From positions 1,612,001-1,676,000 of the forward strand of contig NZ_CP084742.1 of assembly GCF_020520285.1 (NCBI RefSeq): a stretch of DNA of 64,000 bases. Direction: 5' to 3'. How positions within the stretch are numbered: position 1 is the stretch's first letter; each line of letters starts with the position of its first letter. The notes beneath the pieces were generated by a model. It saw only the letters and a program-made list of their open reading frames with translations. It had not been told where the DNA came from and ran no database searches. Shown one piece after another: positions 62,491 to 64,000 of the stretch. Made by a program: the position numbers and the translations under genes. Origin of the DNA: Pseudomonas sp. L5B5 (GTDB lineage: Bacteria; Pseudomonadota; Gammaproteobacteria; Pseudomonadales; Pseudomonadaceae).

Positions 62491-63621
62491 TCAAAGTGCC
62501 GGCAGCTGATGAGTCACGCAGTGGATACCCCCACCTCCCGCCGCAATCGCATCGATATCCAACTGCACCACCTCGCGTCCGGGGTACAGCTGGGTGAGCA
62601 GCTGCCGGGCCTTGGCATCGGCCACCGGATCTCCGAACTCCGGAGAAATCACCGCGCCATTGATGACGAAGTAGTTGATGTAGCCGGCGGCGAAGTCGTC
62701 ATTGCCCCGGCTGAAACGACTCTTGCGCGGGTTCAGCGGCGGCGACAGGGTGTGCACCTGCAGCTTGCGACCATCGGCGTCGGTGGCGTTGCGCAGGATC
62801 TCCAGATGCGCGCGGGTCACCGCGTAGTCGTAGGAGTCCGGGTCGTTGTCGAGGTTGGCCACCACCACCCCGGGCGCGGCGAAGCGTGCATAGAAATCGA
62901 CATGGGCATCGGTGATGTCGTGCCCCTTGATCCCCGGCAGCCAGATGATCTTGCGCAGGCCCAGGCACGCCTTGAGCTCGGCCTCGACTTCAGCCTTGCT
63001 CCAGTCGGGGTTGCGATTGCGGTTGACCCAGCTGCTCTCGGTCATGATCCCGGTGCCATGGCCGTCCACTTCGATGCCACCGCCCTCGCCCACCAGCTCG
63101 CTGCGCAGGTAGGTGGCGCGCGCGCCGTCGGCCACCTGCCGCGCCAGGCGGGCGTCACTGGAGTGGCGCTGCTTGTTGCCCCAGCCATTGAAGTTGAAGT
63201 CCACCGCGCCCAGCTCGCCACGTGGATTGACGACGAAGTTGGCGCCGATATCGCGCATCCAGATGTCGTCCAGCTCGGTGATCACATAGGTGATGTTGCG
63301 AGTGCCACACAGCTCCTCGGCCAGGTCGCGCTCATCTTCGCGGCAGAACAGGGTCAGCGGTTCATGGGCGGCGATGGCCCGGGCGATACGGCCCTGGGCT
63401 TCCTGCACGTCGCCGGTGAAGTCTTCCCAGATCGCGTCCTGGGCACCAAAGGCCATGAAGGCCCGCTGGTGACGATCGCCTTCGTCAGGCATGGACCAGT
63501 CCTCCTCTTCCTGTGCTTGTTCCTGGGCCAGGACCCGACGGGCGCCCAGGCCCAGGGTAGTCACGGCGGCGAAACCGGCCATCAGCGAGGCCTGTTTGAT
63601 GAATTCACGTCGGGTCGACAT
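62491..63621 (-). CDS. Tat-exported agmatine deiminase family protein
   Basis: A 376-residue member of the peptidyl-arginine/agmatine deiminase family. It starts with a twin-arginine signal (STRREFIKQASLMAGFAAVT, cleavage near VLAQ), so it should act in the periplasm. The fold's GHDITDAHVDFYARF, WMRDIGANF and the catalytic cysteine in GGGGIHCVTHQ are intact. Agmatine deiminase makes N-carbamoylputrescine and ammonia; true substrate of this exported member is uncertain. It lies next to a putrescine-binding protein gene (same strand), consistent with polyamine use. Confidence 0.87.
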   Translation of the reverse strand: MSTRREFIKQASLMAGFAAVTTLGLGARRVLAQEQAQEEEDWSMPDEGDRHQRAFMAFGAQDAIWEDFTGDVQEAQGRIARAIAAHEPLTLFCREDERDLAEELCGTRNITYVITELDDIWMRDIGANFVVNPRGELGAVDFNFNGWGNKQRHSSDARLARQVADGARATYLRSELVGEGGGIEVDGHGTGIMTESSWVNRNRNPDWSKAEVEAELKACLGLRKIIWLPGIKGHDITDAHVDFYARFAAPGVVVANLDNDPDSYDYAVTRAHLEILRNATDADGRKLQVHTLSPPLNPRKSRFSRGNDDFAAGYINYFVINGAVISPEFGDPVADAKARQLLTQLYPGREVVQLDIDAIAAGGGGIHCVTHQLPAL

Positions 63622-63659
63622 CGGTCTTACTCTCAAGGGATTGCATGAAGGGAAACGGC

Positions 63660-64000
63660 TCAGGGTGCTTTCATCGTAGCCGTCTTGAACTGGGTCCAGG
63701 TACGCATCCGTGCCCGCATGTCGGCCTGGGGAATGTCGCGCCCAGGCAGCAGCCGGGCAAAGGTCGCGGCATCCGGGTAGATGTCCGGGTTACCCACCAT
63801 CCGTGGATCGATCCGCGACCGCGCCTTGGCGTTGGCCGTGGGGTAGCCGGTGAAGTTGCTGATGGCCGCCATGTTTTCCGGGCGCATGACGAAGTTGATG
63901 AACGCATAGGCGTATTCCGGATGCCGGGCATCCTTGGGGATCGCCATGGTGTCCATCCACACCGTGGTGCCCTCACGGGGAATCCGGTACTGGAAGTCCA
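63660..64000 (-). CDS. Putrescine ABC transporter substrate-binding protein (SpuD/PotF-like), C-terminal part
   Basis: The gene enters from the right edge and ends at 63660; the start lies outside. The visible part (113 residues) has QYRIPREGTTVWMDTMAIPK, AYAFINFVMRPENMAAISNF and NPDIYPD, the C-terminal lobe of spermidine/putrescine-binding proteins. The complete protein would be a periplasmic receptor for polyamine import. It is transcribed toward the agmatine-deiminase-like gene and may be in its operon. Confidence 0.85.
   Translation of the reverse strand, partial: DFQYRIPREGTTVWMDTMAIPKDARHPEYAYAFINFVMRPENMAAISNFTGYPTANAKARSRIDPRMVGNPDIYPDAATFARLLPGRDIPQADMRARMRTWTQFKTATMKAP

Noticed and set aside
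1..64000. CRISPR arrays, tRNA or rRNA genes
   Set aside because: No regularly spaced repeat set and no cloverleaf or rRNA-like stretches were noticed when reading the sequence.

Overview
The window looks like chromosomal DNA of a Pseudomonas, most likely from the fluorescens group. It is GC-rich throughout, ribosome-binding sites are GGAG/GAGG-like, and the gene content is typical of that group (LysE exporter, LemA with an M48 peptidase, KefB/C-type antiporter, PolB, NrtR-controlled NAD genes, polyamine catabolism genes, AprA-type protease, PpnN). It also carries Pseudomonas REP/REPIN palindromes. I see no rRNA, tRNA, transposase, prophage or CRISPR array.

Layout. 1-3.3 kb: end of a LysE exporter, a PAS-GGDEF diguanylate cyclase, a Nudix-FKBP pair, and a two-gene cassette (DUF4265 and an Imm10-like protein) bracketed by 35-bp direct repeats. 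3.4-9.3 kb: LemA/M48 pair, KefB/C-type antiporter, then an AlkD-like protein next to a DUF6602 protein. 9.3-13.2 kb: a TetR regulator divergent from a 14-TM drug exporter, then a PhyH dioxygenase. 13.2-17.7 kb: LysR, GMC oxidoreductase and MHS transporter, with a REPIN between the last two. 17.8-25.4 kb: a secreted halovibrin-like protein, a glycine-rich membrane protein, an AprA-type serralysin without its usual inhibitor and type I secretion genes, a small secreted protein, DNA polymerase II, an AT-richer spacer and a small gene with a strong terminator.

25.5-30.1 kb: an amidohydrolase/monooxygenase operon, preceded by a frameshifted small gene and divergent from a LysR gene, followed by an isoprenylcysteine-methyltransferase-like gene. 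30.7-34.4 kb: a gamma-glutamylpolyamine synthetase and oxidoreductase pair, a GFA protein and a small protein. 34.5-39.2 kb: a NAD salvage island with pncA-pncB-nadE on one strand, and an NMN adenylyltransferase, NrtR and an ADP-ribose-type Nudix gene on the other. Two near-identical palindromes lie in the intergenic region. 39.2-48.9 kb: LysR and class III aminotransferase, DUF4174 protein, CheC-like response regulator with a diguanylate cyclase, a beta-propeller protein, saccharopine-dehydrogenase-like protein, oxaloacetate decarboxylase-like protein and a single-domain response regulator. 49-56.6 kb: class III sirtuin, SUFU protein, PpnN, a lipoprotein, small DUF membrane proteins and regulators. 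56.6-64 kb: MATE exporter, a broken AcuI/YhdH gene, an ankyrin/NTF2-like gene with a DUF7832-like gene, an RNA methyltransferase, REPs, GNAT, a Tat-exported agmatine-deiminase-like enzyme and the end of a putrescine-binding protein.

Themes. NAD metabolism recurs (salvage genes, NrtR, sirtuin), as does polyamine use (PauA/PauB-like pair, agmatine-deiminase-like enzyme, SpuD/PotF-like protein). Orphan immunity-type genes recur without an adjacent toxin. The most unusual structures are the repeat-bounded DUF4265/Imm10 cassette, the paired NrtR-type palindromes, the orphan protease locus and two decayed genes. I did not find a clearly new multi-gene system. Family assignments come from recognising sequence motifs, not from searches.
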